Source: Burkholderia lata (GTDB lineage: Bacteria; Pseudomonadota; Gammaproteobacteria; Burkholderiales; Burkholderiaceae). From it: a stretch of 64,000 bases of DNA. Shown piece by piece: positions 18,781 to 28,212 of the stretch. Below the pieces are notes generated by a model. The model was not told the origin of the DNA and made no database searches. It saw only the letters and a list, made by a program, of their open reading frames with translations. The translations under genes and the position numbers were made by a program. The stretch covers positions 186,001 to 250,000 of the forward strand of contig NZ_CABVQK010000013.1 of assembly GCF_902499335.1 (NCBI RefSeq), given 5' to 3'. The first letter of the stretch is position 1. Each line of letters opens with the position of its first letter.

Positions 18781-20286
18781 ATGAAAGCCAGCCTTCAACT
18801 CCGCCTGTCGCAACATCTGGCGCTGACGCCCCAGCTACAGCAGTCGATCCGGCTCCTGCAGTTGTCGACGCTCGAATTGCAGCAGGAAGTCGCGATGGCC
18901 GTCGCGCAGAACCCGCTGCTCGAGAACGACGACGAATGGATCGCGAGCCCGCTGCGTGTCGCAGCGGACGGATCGTTGATCGCGCAGACGCCTCCCGCAC
19001 AGAACACCGAGCCCGCTTCGACGAACAGCGGCAGTTCGTCGAGCGATCGCGCCGAGCGCGACGAGCCGGCCGGCGCGGATGAATACGACAGCTACGCGTC
19101 CGGCGACGGCAACGACGGCCCGCAGTGGAACCTCGACGAATTCGGCCGCTCGAGCGGCGCGTCCGACGACGACGACCTCCCGCCGCTGCAGGTGCAGGAA
19201 GCGGCGACGTCGCTGCGCGACCACCTGTCCGCGCAGCTGCGCGTCACGCAGGCCGGCCCGCGCGATCGTGCGCTCGTGATGTTCCTGATCGAATCGCTCG
19301 ACGACGACGGCTACCTGACCGCCACGCTCGACGAAGTGCTCGCCGACCTGCCGTCCGAGCTGGAGATCGACTGCGACGAACTGAACGCCGCGCTCGCGCT
19401 GCTGCACAGCTTCGACCCGGCCGGGGTCGGTGCCCGTTCGGCATCCGAGTGCCTGAGGCTGCAGTTGCTGCGCCTCGATCCGTCCCCGACACGCACGCTC
19501 GCGCTCGAGATCGTGTCGCAGCATCTCGAACTGCTCGCCGCACGCGACTTCACGCGGCTTCGCAAGCACCTGAAGGCGAGCGACGACGCGCTGCGCGACG
19601 CGCACACGCTGATCCGCTCGCTGGAGCCGTTCCCCGGCGCCGCATACGGCAAGGCCGAGGCCGACTACGTCGTGCCCGACATCATCGTGAAGAAGGCCGG
19701 CCAGGGATGGCTCGCGGAGCTCAATCCGGAGGTCGTGCCGCGCCTGCGGATCAACAACCTCTACGCGAACATCCTGCGCAACAGCCGAGGCGATCCGTCG
19801 GCCGGTTCGCTCAAACAGCAGCTCCAGGAAGCACGCTGGCTGATCAAGAACATCCAGCAGCGATTCGACACGATCCTGCGTGTCGCGCAGGCGATTGTCG
19901 AGCGTCAAAAGAACTTCTTTGCGCACGGTGAAATTGCCATGCGCCCCTTGGTTTTGCGGGAAATAGCTGATACGCTGGGCCTACACGAGTCGACTGTCAG
20001 CCGTGTGACAACCGGGAAGTACATGCTGACCCCGTTCGGGACGCTTGAATTTAAGTACTTCTTCGGATCTCACGTTTCGACCGACACCGGTGGCGCCGCT
20101 TCGTCGACAGCCATCCGAGCCCTCATCAAGCAACTGATAGGAGCTGAAGACCCTAAATCGCCACTTTCGGACAGCCGCATTGCCGAGCTGCTGGCAGAAC
20201 AAGGATTCGTGGTCGCGCGCCGCACGGTTGCGAAGTATCGCGAAGCCCTCAAGATCCCGGCAGTGAATCTGCGCAAGTCTCTTTAA
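18781..20286 (+). CDS. rpoN: RNA polymerase sigma-54 factor
   Basis: A 501-residue sigma-54. Region I is Gln/Leu-rich at the N-terminus (MKASLQLRLSQHLALTPQLQQ), then an acidic region II (about 70-130), the core-binding domain, the HTH LHESTVSRVTTGKYM, and the RpoN box ARRTVAKYREALKIP near the C-terminus. It directs enhancer-dependent transcription of nitrogen, motility and other genes. ATG 18781 fits the family start; the ORF extends to 18727 without homology. The last 350 bases are lower in GC than the rest. Confidence 0.98.
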   Translation: MKASLQLRLSQHLALTPQLQQSIRLLQLSTLELQQEVAMAVAQNPLLENDDEWIASPLRVAADGSLIAQTPPAQNTEPASTNSGSSSSDRAERDEPAGADEYDSYASGDGNDGPQWNLDEFGRSSGASDDDDLPPLQVQEAATSLRDHLSAQLRVTQAGPRDRALVMFLIESLDDDGYLTATLDEVLADLPSELEIDCDELNAALALLHSFDPAGVGARSASECLRLQLLRLDPSPTRTLALEIVSQHLELLAARDFTRLRKHLKASDDALRDAHTLIRSLEPFPGAAYGKAEADYVVPDIIVKKAGQGWLAELNPEVVPRLRINNLYANILRNSRGDPSAGSLKQQLQEARWLIKNIQQRFDTILRVAQAIVERQKNFFAHGEIAMRPLVLREIADTLGLHESTVSRVTTGKYMLTPFGTLEFKYFFGSHVSTDTGGAASSTAIRALIKQLIGAEDPKSPLSDSRIAELLAEQGFVVARRTVAKYREALKIPAVNLRKSL

Positions 20287-20444
20287 GCCTGCTGCCTGCC
20301 CGGCGGCAGGCGTGTTCCGGCCACCGCGCATACGGGGAACAGGCCGGGCGACCTGTCCGCGATACACCGCCTCGTGCGGCACGGGCAAGTCGACCGGAGC
20401 GCCGCCTCGATGCGGCCGCGTGGTCACTCGCTTGGAGAAGCACT

Positions 20445-20804
20445 ATGAACCTGAAGATCAGTGGACATCATCTCGAAGTCACGCCTGCAATTCGCGAATA
20501 CGTGATCACCAAGCTGGACCGGGTGCTACGGCATAGCGATCAGGTGATCGATGGCACTGTGATCCTCTCGGTCGACAACCACAAGGAAAAGGACAAGCAG
20601 CAGCGCGCGGAAATCAATCTGCACCTGAAGGGCAAGGACATCTTCGTCGAAAGTGCGAACGGCAACCTGTACGCAGCGATCGACTTGCTGATCGACAAGC
20701 TGGACCGCCAGGTCGTCAAGCACATGGAGCGCCTGCAAACGCATGCGCACGACCCGATCAAGCTTCAGCCGTCGATCGACCAGATCGAACTGCCGCCGCA
20801 GTAA
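20445..20804 (+). CDS. hpf: Ribosome hibernation-promoting factor
   Basis: A 119-residue HPF/RaiA (sigma-54 modulation) protein starting MNLKISGHHLEVTPAIREYV, with the family's beta-alpha-beta core and conserved basic patch. It is of the short HPF type, lacking the C-terminal dimerisation domain of long HPF. Role: inactivates or dimerises ribosomes in stationary phase. ATG 20445 has GGAGAAG upstream, and a strong terminator follows. Confidence 0.95.
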   Translation: MNLKISGHHLEVTPAIREYVITKLDRVLRHSDQVIDGTVILSVDNHKEKDKQQRAEINLHLKGKDIFVESANGNLYAAIDLLIDKLDRQVVKHMERLQTHAHDPIKLQPSIDQIELPPQ

Positions 20805-20825
20805 CCTTCACCGCAACACACACGT

Positions 20826-20851
20826 CGCCCGGTTCGCCGGGCGTTTTTTTT
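20826..20851 (+). terminator. Terminator after hpf
   Basis: A CGCCCGG/CCGGGCG stem with a TTCG tetraloop is followed by eight T. It separates rpoN-hpf from ptsN-hprK-rapZ. Confidence 0.93.
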
Positions 20852-20912
20852 GCGACTCCGCGCAGTGGTGCAACCGGTCCGTCCGCGCTGCGCCACGCAC
20901 GCGGCTGTGCTC

Positions 20913-20918
20913 TATAAT
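20913..20918 (+). promoter_or_regulatory. Candidate -10 of the ptsN promoter
   Basis: A consensus TATAAT lies just after the hpf terminator and about 140 bases before ptsN. No good -35 is seen at 16-18 bases. Confidence 0.45.
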
Positions 20919-21056
20919 GTTCCGGTTATCGCCGGGGGGCGCGGGATGCGGTAGCTGCCTTGCAGGTTGCCGATGCCGAACGCCTTGATATCGCCGAACA
21001 TGGATAATCAGTCTGCCGCCGCAAGGAGACCCCAGGCCGCCCAATCGCCTGCCAAC

Positions 21057-21512
21057 ATGAATCGCCTAGCCAAAATCCTGCCCATAGAGAACGTCGTCAT
21101 CGACCTCTCAGTCACCAGCAAGAAACGCGTGTTCGAACAAGCCGGGCTGATGTTCGAGAATCAGAACGGCATCGCCCGCAGCACCGTCACGGACAACCTG
21201 TTCGCGCGCGAGCGCCTCGGCTCGACCGGACTCGGCGAAGGCGTCGCGATTCCGCACGGGCGCATCAAGGGTCTCAAGCACCCGCTCGCCGCGTTCGTCC
21301 GGCTCGCCGATGCGATCCCGTTCGAAGCACCCGACGGCCAGCCGGTCGGCCTCCTGATTTTCCTGCTCGTGCCCGAGCAAGCCACCCAGCAGCACCTCGA
21401 GATCCTGTCGGAAATCGCGCAACTGCTGTCCGATCGCGACGCACGCGAGCGTCTGCACAACGAAACGGATATCGCCGAGTTGCATCGCCTGCTCACTCAG
21501 TGGCAACCTTGA
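21057..21512 (+). CDS. ptsN: PTS IIA-like nitrogen-regulatory protein
   Basis: An EIIA(Ntr) of about 151 residues. The phospho-acceptor His lies in GEGVAIPHGRIKGL, with the fructose/mannitol-type EIIA fold around it. Role: the final phosphate acceptor of the nitrogen PTS, regulating K+ uptake, PHB and nitrogen/carbon balance. I take ATG 21057 (MNRLAKILPIEN), where homology starts; in-frame ATGs at 20967 and 21000 exist, and an AAGGAG at 21023 sits too far upstream of 21057 to be convincing. hprK and rapZ follow. Confidence 0.94.
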   Translation: MNRLAKILPIENVVIDLSVTSKKRVFEQAGLMFENQNGIARSTVTDNLFARERLGSTGLGEGVAIPHGRIKGLKHPLAAFVRLADAIPFEAPDGQPVGLLIFLLVPEQATQQHLEILSEIAQLLSDRDARERLHNETDIAELHRLLTQWQP

Positions 21513-21641
21513 GTTGATCCGGGCGGAATATTTCCCCGTACGCGGCGGCACACGCCGCCGTTCAGGGCCGCCCGGCGCCGGCCCGGCATGGCGACGCCCG
21601 TCGCCGCGCGCACGCACCGGCCCATTGGAGTGACGAGAGTC

Positions 21642-22610
21642 ATGGATACGTCCAGCATCAACGCCCAGAGCATCTTCGACGACAACGCGGCCACGCTGAA
21701 ATTGAGCTGGCTGACGGGGCATGAAGGCTGGGAGCGCGGCTTTTCGGCCGACACCGTCGGCAATGCAACCTCGAGCGCCGACCTCGTCGGCCACCTGAAC
21801 CTGATCCACCCGAACCGGATCCAGGTGCTCGGCGAAGCCGAAATCGACTACTACCAGCGGCAGACCGACGAAGACCGCTCGCGCCACATGGCCGAGCTGA
21901 TCGCGCTCGAACCGCCGTTCCTCGTCGTCGCCGGCGGCGCCGCGGCGCCGCCCGAGCTCGTGCTGCGGTGCACGCGCTCGTCGACCCCGCTGTTCACGAC
22001 GCCGATGTCGGCCGCCGCGGTGATCGACAGCCTGCGGCTCTACATGTCGCGCATCCTCGCACCGCGCGCGACGCTGCACGGCGTGTTCATCGATATCCTC
22101 GGGATGGGCGTGCTGCTGACCGGCGATTCGGGCCTCGGCAAGAGCGAACTCGGCCTCGAGCTGATCAGCCGCGGCCACGGCCTCGTCGCCGACGACGCGG
22201 TCGATTTCGTCCGACTTGGCCCCGATTTCGTCGAAGGGCGCTGCCCGCCGCTGCTGCAGAACCTGCTCGAAGTGCGCGGCCTCGGCCTGCTCGACATCAA
22301 GACGATCTTCGGCGAAACCGCCGTGCGGCGGAAAATGAAGCTGAAGCTGATCGTCCAGCTCGTGCGGCGCCCCGACGGCGAATTCCAGCGCCTGCCGCTC
22401 GAAAGCCAGACCGTCGACGTGCTCGGCTTGCCGATCAGCAAGGTCACGATCCAGGTCGCGGCCGGCCGCAACCTCGCGGTGCTCGTCGAGGCGGCCGTCC
22501 GGAACACGATCCTGCAGTTGCGCGGAATCGACACGTTGCGCGATTTCATGGATCGGCAACGACTCGCGATGCAAGATCCCGACAGTCAGTTCCCCGGCAA
22601 ATTGGTGTAA
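21642..22610 (+). CDS. hprK: HPr kinase/phosphorylase
   Basis: A 322-residue HprK with an N-terminal DRTGG-like domain and a C-terminal kinase domain. The P-loop GDSGLGKSEL lies near residue 160, and the capping and HPr-binding signature EVRGLGLLDI near 215. It phosphorylates and dephosphorylates HPr on Ser46. In Gram-negatives it usually sits, as here, between ptsN and rapZ and is thought to tune the nitrogen PTS. ATG 21642 has GGAG upstream. Confidence 0.96.
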   Translation: MDTSSINAQSIFDDNAATLKLSWLTGHEGWERGFSADTVGNATSSADLVGHLNLIHPNRIQVLGEAEIDYYQRQTDEDRSRHMAELIALEPPFLVVAGGAAAPPELVLRCTRSSTPLFTTPMSAAAVIDSLRLYMSRILAPRATLHGVFIDILGMGVLLTGDSGLGKSELGLELISRGHGLVADDAVDFVRLGPDFVEGRCPPLLQNLLEVRGLGLLDIKTIFGETAVRRKMKLKLIVQLVRRPDGEFQRLPLESQTVDVLGLPISKVTIQVAAGRNLAVLVEAAVRNTILQLRGIDTLRDFMDRQRLAMQDPDSQFPGKLV

Positions 22611-22685
22611 CCCGCACGCGCCGGCCACGCAACGCCGACGCGTCTGGCCGGTGCTATGATGAAACGTCAGGATTCACTGCTTCCC

Positions 22686-23594
22686 ATGCGCATCGTCCTC
22701 ATCACCGGCATCTCCGGCTCAGGCAAGTCCGTCGCGCTGAACGCGCTCGAAGACGCAGGCTATTACTGCGTCGACAACCTGCCGCCGCACGTGCTCCCCG
22801 AACTCGCCCTCTACCTCGCCGGAGAGGGCCAGCACCGGCTCGCGGTCGCGATCGACGCGCGCTCGAGCGCGTCGCTCGACGAGATGCCCGGCCTGATCCG
22901 CGATCTGTCGCGCGAGCACGACGTGCGCGTGCTGTTCCTCAATGCAAGCACCCAGGCACTGATCCAGCGCTTCTCCGAAACGCGCCGCCGCCATCCGCTG
23001 TCGGGCTCGCTGTCGCACGATGCGGACGTCGGCCTGCTGTCGTCGCTCGAGGAAGCGATCGAGCGCGAGCGCCATCTCGTCGCGCCGCTCGCCGAATTCG
23101 GCCACCAGATCGACACGAGCACGCTGCGCGCGAACGCGCTGCGTACATGGGTCAAGCGCTTCATCGAGCAGAAGAACAACGACCTGATGGTGATGTTCGA
23201 ATCGTTCGGCTTCAAGCGCGGCGTGCCGCTCGACGCCGACCTGATGTTCGACGTGCGCGCGCTGCCGAATCCGTACTACGACCACGAGTTGCGCCCGCTC
23301 ACCGGGCTCGACCAACCGGTCATCGCCTTTCTCGACGCACTGCCGATCGTCCACCAGATGATCGACGACATCCATGCGTTCCTGTTGAAATGGCTGCCGC
23401 ACTTCCGCGATGACAACCGCAGCTACCTGACCGTCGCCATCGGCTGCACGGGCGGGCAGCATCGTTCGGTGTTCATCGCGGAAACGCTCGCCGCGCGCCT
23501 TGCGCACGACGCGAACGTGATCGTGCGGCATCGTGACGCGCCAGTGGATGTCGACGCGTCGTCGCGGCTCGTCTCCGAGGTCAACCGACCCTAG
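22686..23594 (+). CDS. rapZ: RNase adapter protein / nucleotide-binding RapZ
   Basis: A 302-residue RapZ (YvcJ) family protein: Walker A GISGSGKSVAL at residues 8-18, DNLPP near 33, and the C-terminal CTGGQHRSV phosphate-binding segment. In E. coli it presents the GlmZ sRNA to RNase E and senses glucosamine-6-P. I took ATG 22686 (MRIVLITGISG), the family start; an ATG pair at 22656 would add ten residues. Confidence 0.95.
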   Translation: MRIVLITGISGSGKSVALNALEDAGYYCVDNLPPHVLPELALYLAGEGQHRLAVAIDARSSASLDEMPGLIRDLSREHDVRVLFLNASTQALIQRFSETRRRHPLSGSLSHDADVGLLSSLEEAIERERHLVAPLAEFGHQIDTSTLRANALRTWVKRFIEQKNNDLMVMFESFGFKRGVPLDADLMFDVRALPNPYYDHELRPLTGLDQPVIAFLDALPIVHQMIDDIHAFLLKWLPHFRDDNRSYLTVAIGCTGGQHRSVFIAETLAARLAHDANVIVRHRDAPVDVDASSRLVSEVNRP

Positions 23595-23621
23595 CGACGC
23601 ACGCCCCAACGCCCGCGCGCC

Positions 23622-24257
23622 ATGTCCTCCCTATCGACCACCCTGATCGACCTGCCGCTGTTTCCGCTGCACACGGTGCTGTTTCCGGGGGGGCTGCTCC
23701 CGCTCAAGGTGTTCGAGGCACGCTACCTCGACATGTCCCGCGCGTGCCTGCGCGACGATGCGCCGTTCGGCGTGTGCCTGCTGAAGAGCGGGCCCGAGGT
23801 CGCGCAGGACGGCGCCGTGTCGGTGCCCGAGACCATCGGCTGCATGGCGCGCATCACCGAGTGCGATACCGGCGAATTCGGCATGCTTTACCTGCAGGCG
23901 GTCGGCACGCAGCGTTTCGAGTTGCTCTCGTATCGCGTCGAAGGCAACGGGCTGCTGGTCGGCATCGCGGAGCCGCTGCCCGACGACATCCCGCTCGAAG
24001 GCGAGCAGACGCTCGCGCAGTTCGGCTCGTGCGCCGAAGTGCTCGAGCGCATCATCGACGCACTGAAGAAATCCGAACCGGGCAAAATGCCGTTCGGCGA
24101 ACCGTTCCGCCTCGACGATCCGAGCTGGGTGTCGAACCGCCTCGCGGAACTGCTGCCGCTCGACCTGCGCGCGCGGCAGAAGCTGATGGAGTTTCCGGAC
24201 GTCGGCGCGCGCATCGACGCCGTGCACCACGTGCTCGACCGGCACGGGTGGTTATAA
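23622..24257 (+). CDS. LON substrate-binding domain protein
   Basis: A 211-residue protein that is almost entirely a Lon N-terminal (LON/PUA-like) domain: LPLFPLHTVLFPGGLLPLKVFEARY lies at the start. It has no AAA+ or protease domain, so it is not the Lon protease. Stand-alone LON proteins are widespread and of uncertain role, perhaps substrate adaptors. It begins 27 bases after rapZ and may be read with it. Confidence 0.87.
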   Translation: MSSLSTTLIDLPLFPLHTVLFPGGLLPLKVFEARYLDMSRACLRDDAPFGVCLLKSGPEVAQDGAVSVPETIGCMARITECDTGEFGMLYLQAVGTQRFELLSYRVEGNGLLVGIAEPLPDDIPLEGEQTLAQFGSCAEVLERIIDALKKSEPGKMPFGEPFRLDDPSWVSNRLAELLPLDLRARQKLMEFPDVGARIDAVHHVLDRHGWL

Positions 24258-24273
24258 AGGGCCCCTCGCGCCA

Positions 24274-24318
24274 GACCCCCGAGGGGGTCAGGAAAACGTG
24301 GGACGGCCCGGCGTTTTC
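24274..24318. terminator. Two hairpins between convergent LON gene and mutY
   Basis: GACCCCC/GGGGGTC (24274-24289) and GAAAACG/CGTTTTC (24292-24318) lie in the 86-base convergent gap. Neither has a long T-run, so termination here is plausible but not clear. Confidence 0.4.
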
Positions 24319-24343
24319 TTGAGCGCCCGCCCCTCCCCTTTCG

Positions 24344-25450
24344 TTACAACAGCGGCCCGCTCAGTGCATCGAGCAGCTTACGCACGGGCGCCGGCACGCC
24401 ATATGCGTCGAGCCGGCTCAGCGGCACCCAGGCGGTATCCGCATCCCGCGCGCCCGAAGGCAGGCCGCCACCGTCAGCCATGTCGCTCAGCCGCGGCTCG
24501 ATCTCGAGCCGGAAATGCGTAAACGTGTGCATGAGCGGCGCGAGCGGCACCGTGCCGCCGCCGCCGAAGCCGCGCGCGAGTTCTGCGAGCGCGGCATCAC
24601 CGTCCGCTTGCGGCAGGCTCCACAGCCCGCCCCAGATGCCGGTCGGCGGCCGCCGCTCGAGCAGCACGGCATCGCCGTTGCGCAGCACGAGCATCCAGGT
24701 CTTGCGTGTCGGCACGGCCTTCTTCGGCCGCGCGGCCGGCAGCTCGCGCTGGCGGCCCGTCGATTGCGCGACGCAGTCGCCCGCGAACGGGCAGCGTGCG
24801 CAATCGGGCTTGCCGCGCATGCACAGCGTCGCGCCGAGATCCATCAGCCCCTGCGTATACGCGCTCACGTCGGCCGGGTTCGCGGCGTCCGGCAACAGCG
24901 ATTCGGCGAGCGCCCACATGTCGTTCTCGACGCGCTTCTCGCCCGGAAAGCCCTCGACGCCGAACACCCGTGCAAGCACGCGCTTCACGTTGCCGTCGAG
25001 GATCGTCGCGCGCGCGCCGTACGCGAACGACGCGATCGCCGCGGCCGTCGAACGGCCGATGCCCGGCAGTTCGGCCAGCGCGTCGGGCGTCGCCGGAAAC
25101 GCACCACCATGCTCGGCGACGACGACCTGCGCGCAGCGATGCAGGTTGCGCGCGCGCGAGTAGTAGCCGAGCCCCGCCCACAGCGCCATCACGTCGTCGG
25201 TCGGCGCAGCCGCGAGCGCGGCGACGTCGGGGTAGCGTTCGAGAAAGCGCGTGTAATACGGGATGACGGTCGATACCTGCGTCTGCTGCAGCATGATTTC
25301 CGACAGCCAGATCCGGTACGGATCACGGGTGTTCTGCCACGGCAGGTCGTGGCGGCCATGCTCGCGCTGCCATGCGACCAGGCGCGTGGCGAACGTACGA
25401 TGCAGCGGCGTGACGGGGAACGGAGCGGGGGCGATGCGGGGCGGCTTCAA
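24344..25450 (-). CDS. mutY: A/G-specific adenine DNA glycosylase
   Basis: A 368-residue MutY. The HhH-GPD domain carries LPWQNTRDPYRIWLSEIMLQQTQV and the catalytic Asp region. The 4Fe-4S ligands are seen as CMRGKPDCARCPFAGDC (C-x6-C-x2-C-x5-C), and a C-terminal NUDIX-like domain recognises 8-oxoG. It removes A mispaired with 8-oxoG. It lies 24 bases downstream of mutM on the same strand, a functional pair against oxidised guanine. Confidence 0.97.
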   Translation of the reverse strand: MKPPRIAPAPFPVTPLHRTFATRLVAWQREHGRHDLPWQNTRDPYRIWLSEIMLQQTQVSTVIPYYTRFLERYPDVAALAAAPTDDVMALWAGLGYYSRARNLHRCAQVVVAEHGGAFPATPDALAELPGIGRSTAAAIASFAYGARATILDGNVKRVLARVFGVEGFPGEKRVENDMWALAESLLPDAANPADVSAYTQGLMDLGATLCMRGKPDCARCPFAGDCVAQSTGRQRELPAARPKKAVPTRKTWMLVLRNGDAVLLERRPPTGIWGGLWSLPQADGDAALAELARGFGGGGTVPLAPLMHTFTHFRLEIEPRLSDMADGGGLPSGARDADTAWVPLSRLDAYGVPAPVRKLLDALSGPLL

Positions 25451-25474
25451 GTTATCTGATCGTGAAAAAAGGTT

Positions 25475-26302
25475 TCAACGCTGGCACGTCGGGCAGAAAT
25501 AGGTCGACCGCTGGCCCTGCACGATCTGGCGGATCGGCGTGCCGCATACGCGGCAGGGCTGGCCCGCACGGTCGTAGACGAAGCAGTCGAGCTGGAAATA
25601 ACCGCTTTCGCCGTTGCTGCCGACGAAATCGCGCAACGTGCTGCCGCCGCGCTCGATCGCGTCGGCGAGCGTCGCGCGCACCGCGTCGGCCAGCCGCTCG
25701 TAGCGCGGCAGCGAGACCTTGCCGGCGGCCGTCGTCGGCCGGATGCCGGCGCGAAACAGGCTCTCCGACGCATAGATGTTGCCGACGCCGACGACCATGT
25801 CGCCCGCAAGCAGCGCCTGCTTGACCGACACTGTGCGGCTGCGCGTGCGCGCGTGCAGCAGCGCGCCGGTAAACGCCGGCGAGAACGGCTCGACGCCGAG
25901 GCTCGCGAGGAGCGGGTGCGCATGCACGTCGCCGGCTTCGCGCGGGTGCCACAGCACCGCGCCGAAGCGGCGCGGATCGCGGAACCGCAGCACGAATTCG
26001 TCGAAGATCCAGTCGATGTGGTCATGCTTCGCGGCGACCGGCACGCCGTCCGCGGGCAGCACGCGCAGCGTGCCCGTCATGCCGAGGTGGACGATGAACC
26101 AGCCCGCGTCGACCTCGAACAGCAGGTACTTGCCGCGACGCTCGACGGCGAGCACTTCGCGCGCGCGCAACTGCTCGGCGAGCCCGGCCGGCACGGGCCA
26201 GCGCAGCATCGCGGTACGGACGTCGACACGCTCGACGCGACGGCCCGCGACAAAGGGCTCGATGCCCCGGCGCGTGACTTCAACTTCTGGCAACTCTGGC
26301 AT
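25475..26302 (-). CDS. mutM: Formamidopyrimidine-DNA glycosylase
   Basis: A 275-residue MutM/Fpg. The N-terminal PELPEVEV provides the catalytic Pro2 and Glu3 after Met removal; the H2TH region and a C-terminal zinc finger CRVCGTPI...CPTCQR are intact. It excises 8-oxoguanine and FaPy lesions and cuts the AP site. mutY follows 24 bases downstream. It is divergent from the TPR gene over an 86-base gap with palindromic -10 elements. Confidence 0.97.
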   Translation of the reverse strand: MPELPEVEVTRRGIEPFVAGRRVERVDVRTAMLRWPVPAGLAEQLRAREVLAVERRGKYLLFEVDAGWFIVHLGMTGTLRVLPADGVPVAAKHDHIDWIFDEFVLRFRDPRRFGAVLWHPREAGDVHAHPLLASLGVEPFSPAFTGALLHARTRSRTVSVKQALLAGDMVVGVGNIYASESLFRAGIRPTTAAGKVSLPRYERLADAVRATLADAIERGGSTLRDFVGSNGESGYFQLDCFVYDRAGQPCRVCGTPIRQIVQGQRSTYFCPTCQR

Positions 26303-26341
26303 TGTTTGCGGGTCTGAGACTCGATTTACGATCGTGCGTGT

Positions 26342-26363
26342 ATTGTAGCGAGCGCGTTACAAT
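26342..26363. promoter_or_regulatory. Back-to-back -10 hexamers between mutM and the TPR gene
   Basis: ATTGTA-N10-TACAAT reads TACAAT on both strands, so each divergent gene has a good -10 within one inverted repeat. No strong -35 is visible for either direction. Confidence 0.45.
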
Positions 26364-26388
26364 CGGTTGAAACATCGAACGGATTTCC

Positions 26389-28212
26389 ATGACCCTGCCC
26401 TCGAAGCTGCTTCAGAAGCGCCCCGCCGCCGAGCGCGGCGTGCGTGCCTTCCCGGTCCGCCGTGCACTCGGCGCCGCGCTGTTTGCCGCCTGGACCCTTA
26501 CCGCCTTCCCGGCTCACGCGCAGGATCCGGCATCGGACGACGCGGAGTCGCAGGGCGCGTTCGAGCATGTGATGCCGGACGAGCAGAAGAATCTTCCCGG
26601 CGTGCCGCTGACGAGCCAGATCGTCTACCAGGTGCTCGCCGCCGAGGTCGCGCTGCAGCGCAACCAGCCCGCGCCGGCCTACCAGACCTATCTCGCGCTC
26701 GCCCGCGACACGCGCGATCCGCGCATGGCGCAGCGTGCGACCGAGATCGCGCTCGGCGCGCAGAGCCCGGCCGACGCGCTGTCCGCCGCGAACCTGTGGC
26801 GCCAGTACGCACCGGATTCGAATCGCGCATCGCAGGTCGACGCCGCGCTGCTGGTGCTCGCCGGCAAGCCGGCCGATGCGCAGCCGATGCTCGCGCGCGA
26901 ACTGGCACGGGCGACCGGCGAGACGCGCGGCCCGGCGATCCTCGCGCTGCAGGCGCTGCTCGTGCGCGGCCCCGACCGCGTCGGCGGCCTCGCGGTACTG
27001 AAGGACATGCTGAAGAGCGACCTGAACCGGCCCGAGGCCCAGCTCGCGATCGCGCGCCAGCAGCTCGCGGTCGACGACAAGGACGGCGCCGCGCAGTCGC
27101 TGAAGCAGGCGCTGCAAATCCGCCCCGACTACCTGCCGGCGGCCCTGATGCTGTCGCAGATGGGCCCCGCGGAACGCGCGGCGGGCATCGCATCGTTCGA
27201 GAAGTACGTTCAGCAGAATCCGAAGTCGCGCGATGCGCGGCTCGCGCTGTCGCAACTCTATCTCGCCGACGATCGCCTCGACGACGCGCAGAAACAGTTC
27301 GAGACGATGCGCAAGCTCGACTCGAAGGATCCGACACCGCTGATGGCGCTCGCGCTGATCAAGATCCAGCAGAAGAAGCTCGACGAAGCGACCGGCTACC
27401 TGAAGCAGTACGTACAGCTCGGCGACAAGCAGCCGAACCTCGACGTCGGCCAGGGCTACATCTACCTGGCGCAGATCGCGATCGACCAGAACAACGACGC
27501 GCAGGCGTCGCAGTGGCTCGACAAGGTCGATCAGACGAGCCAGCACTACCTCCCCGCGCAGATCACCCGCGCGCAACTGCTGCAGAAACAGGGCAAGACC
27601 GACGAGGCGCGCAAGGTGCTCGACGACCTGCCGATCACGGATCCGCGCGATGCGGCCGTGGTCGCACGCACCGACGCGTCGATCCTGTTCACCGCGAAGC
27701 GTTATCCGGAAGCCGAGGCGCGGCTCGGGCAGGCGGTTCAGGACTTCCCCGACGATCCCGACCTGCGCTACGACTACGCGATGGCGGCCGAAAAAACCGG
27801 CCACTACACGACGATGGAGAAGCAGCTGCGCGAGCTGATCCGCACGCAGCCCGACAATCCGCAGGCGTACAACGCGCTCGGCTATTCGCTCGCCGACCGC
27901 AACCAGCGGCTGCCCGAAGCCAGCAAGCTGATCGACAAGGCCATGACGCTCGCGCCGAACGACGCGTACATCATGGACAGCCTCGGCTGGGTGAAGTACC
28001 GGATGGGCGATTCGGCGGGCGCCACGAAGGTGCTGCGGCGCGCGTACGAACTGCAGCCGAACGCCGAAATCGGTGCGCATCTCGGCGAAGTGCTGTGGAA
28101 GAGCGGCGCGCAGGACGACGCGCGTTCCGCATGGCGTGCCGCGCAGAAGCTCGAGCCGGACAACGATACGCTCGTACAGACGCTGAAACGCCTCCAGATC
28201 AACGGTCTCTGA
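26389..28212 (+). CDS. Secreted tetratricopeptide-repeat protein
   Basis: A 607-residue protein with a signal peptide (about 1-44, ending AFPAHA) and many TPR-like helix pairs; the clearest lie in the last 170 residues (AYNALGYSLADRNQRLPEA, AYIMDSLGWVKYRMGD). It is probably periplasmic and a scaffold for protein contacts; no catalytic motif is seen. Its stop overlaps the lolB ATG by one base, and this TPR-lolB-ispE order recurs in betaproteobacteria, which hints at an envelope role. The exact function is unknown. Confidence 0.87.
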   Translation: MTLPSKLLQKRPAAERGVRAFPVRRALGAALFAAWTLTAFPAHAQDPASDDAESQGAFEHVMPDEQKNLPGVPLTSQIVYQVLAAEVALQRNQPAPAYQTYLALARDTRDPRMAQRATEIALGAQSPADALSAANLWRQYAPDSNRASQVDAALLVLAGKPADAQPMLARELARATGETRGPAILALQALLVRGPDRVGGLAVLKDMLKSDLNRPEAQLAIARQQLAVDDKDGAAQSLKQALQIRPDYLPAALMLSQMGPAERAAGIASFEKYVQQNPKSRDARLALSQLYLADDRLDDAQKQFETMRKLDSKDPTPLMALALIKIQQKKLDEATGYLKQYVQLGDKQPNLDVGQGYIYLAQIAIDQNNDAQASQWLDKVDQTSQHYLPAQITRAQLLQKQGKTDEARKVLDDLPITDPRDAAVVARTDASILFTAKRYPEAEARLGQAVQDFPDDPDLRYDYAMAAEKTGHYTTMEKQLRELIRTQPDNPQAYNALGYSLADRNQRLPEASKLIDKAMTLAPNDAYIMDSLGWVKYRMGDSAGATKVLRRAYELQPNAEIGAHLGEVLWKSGAQDDARSAWRAAQKLEPDNDTLVQTLKRLQINGL

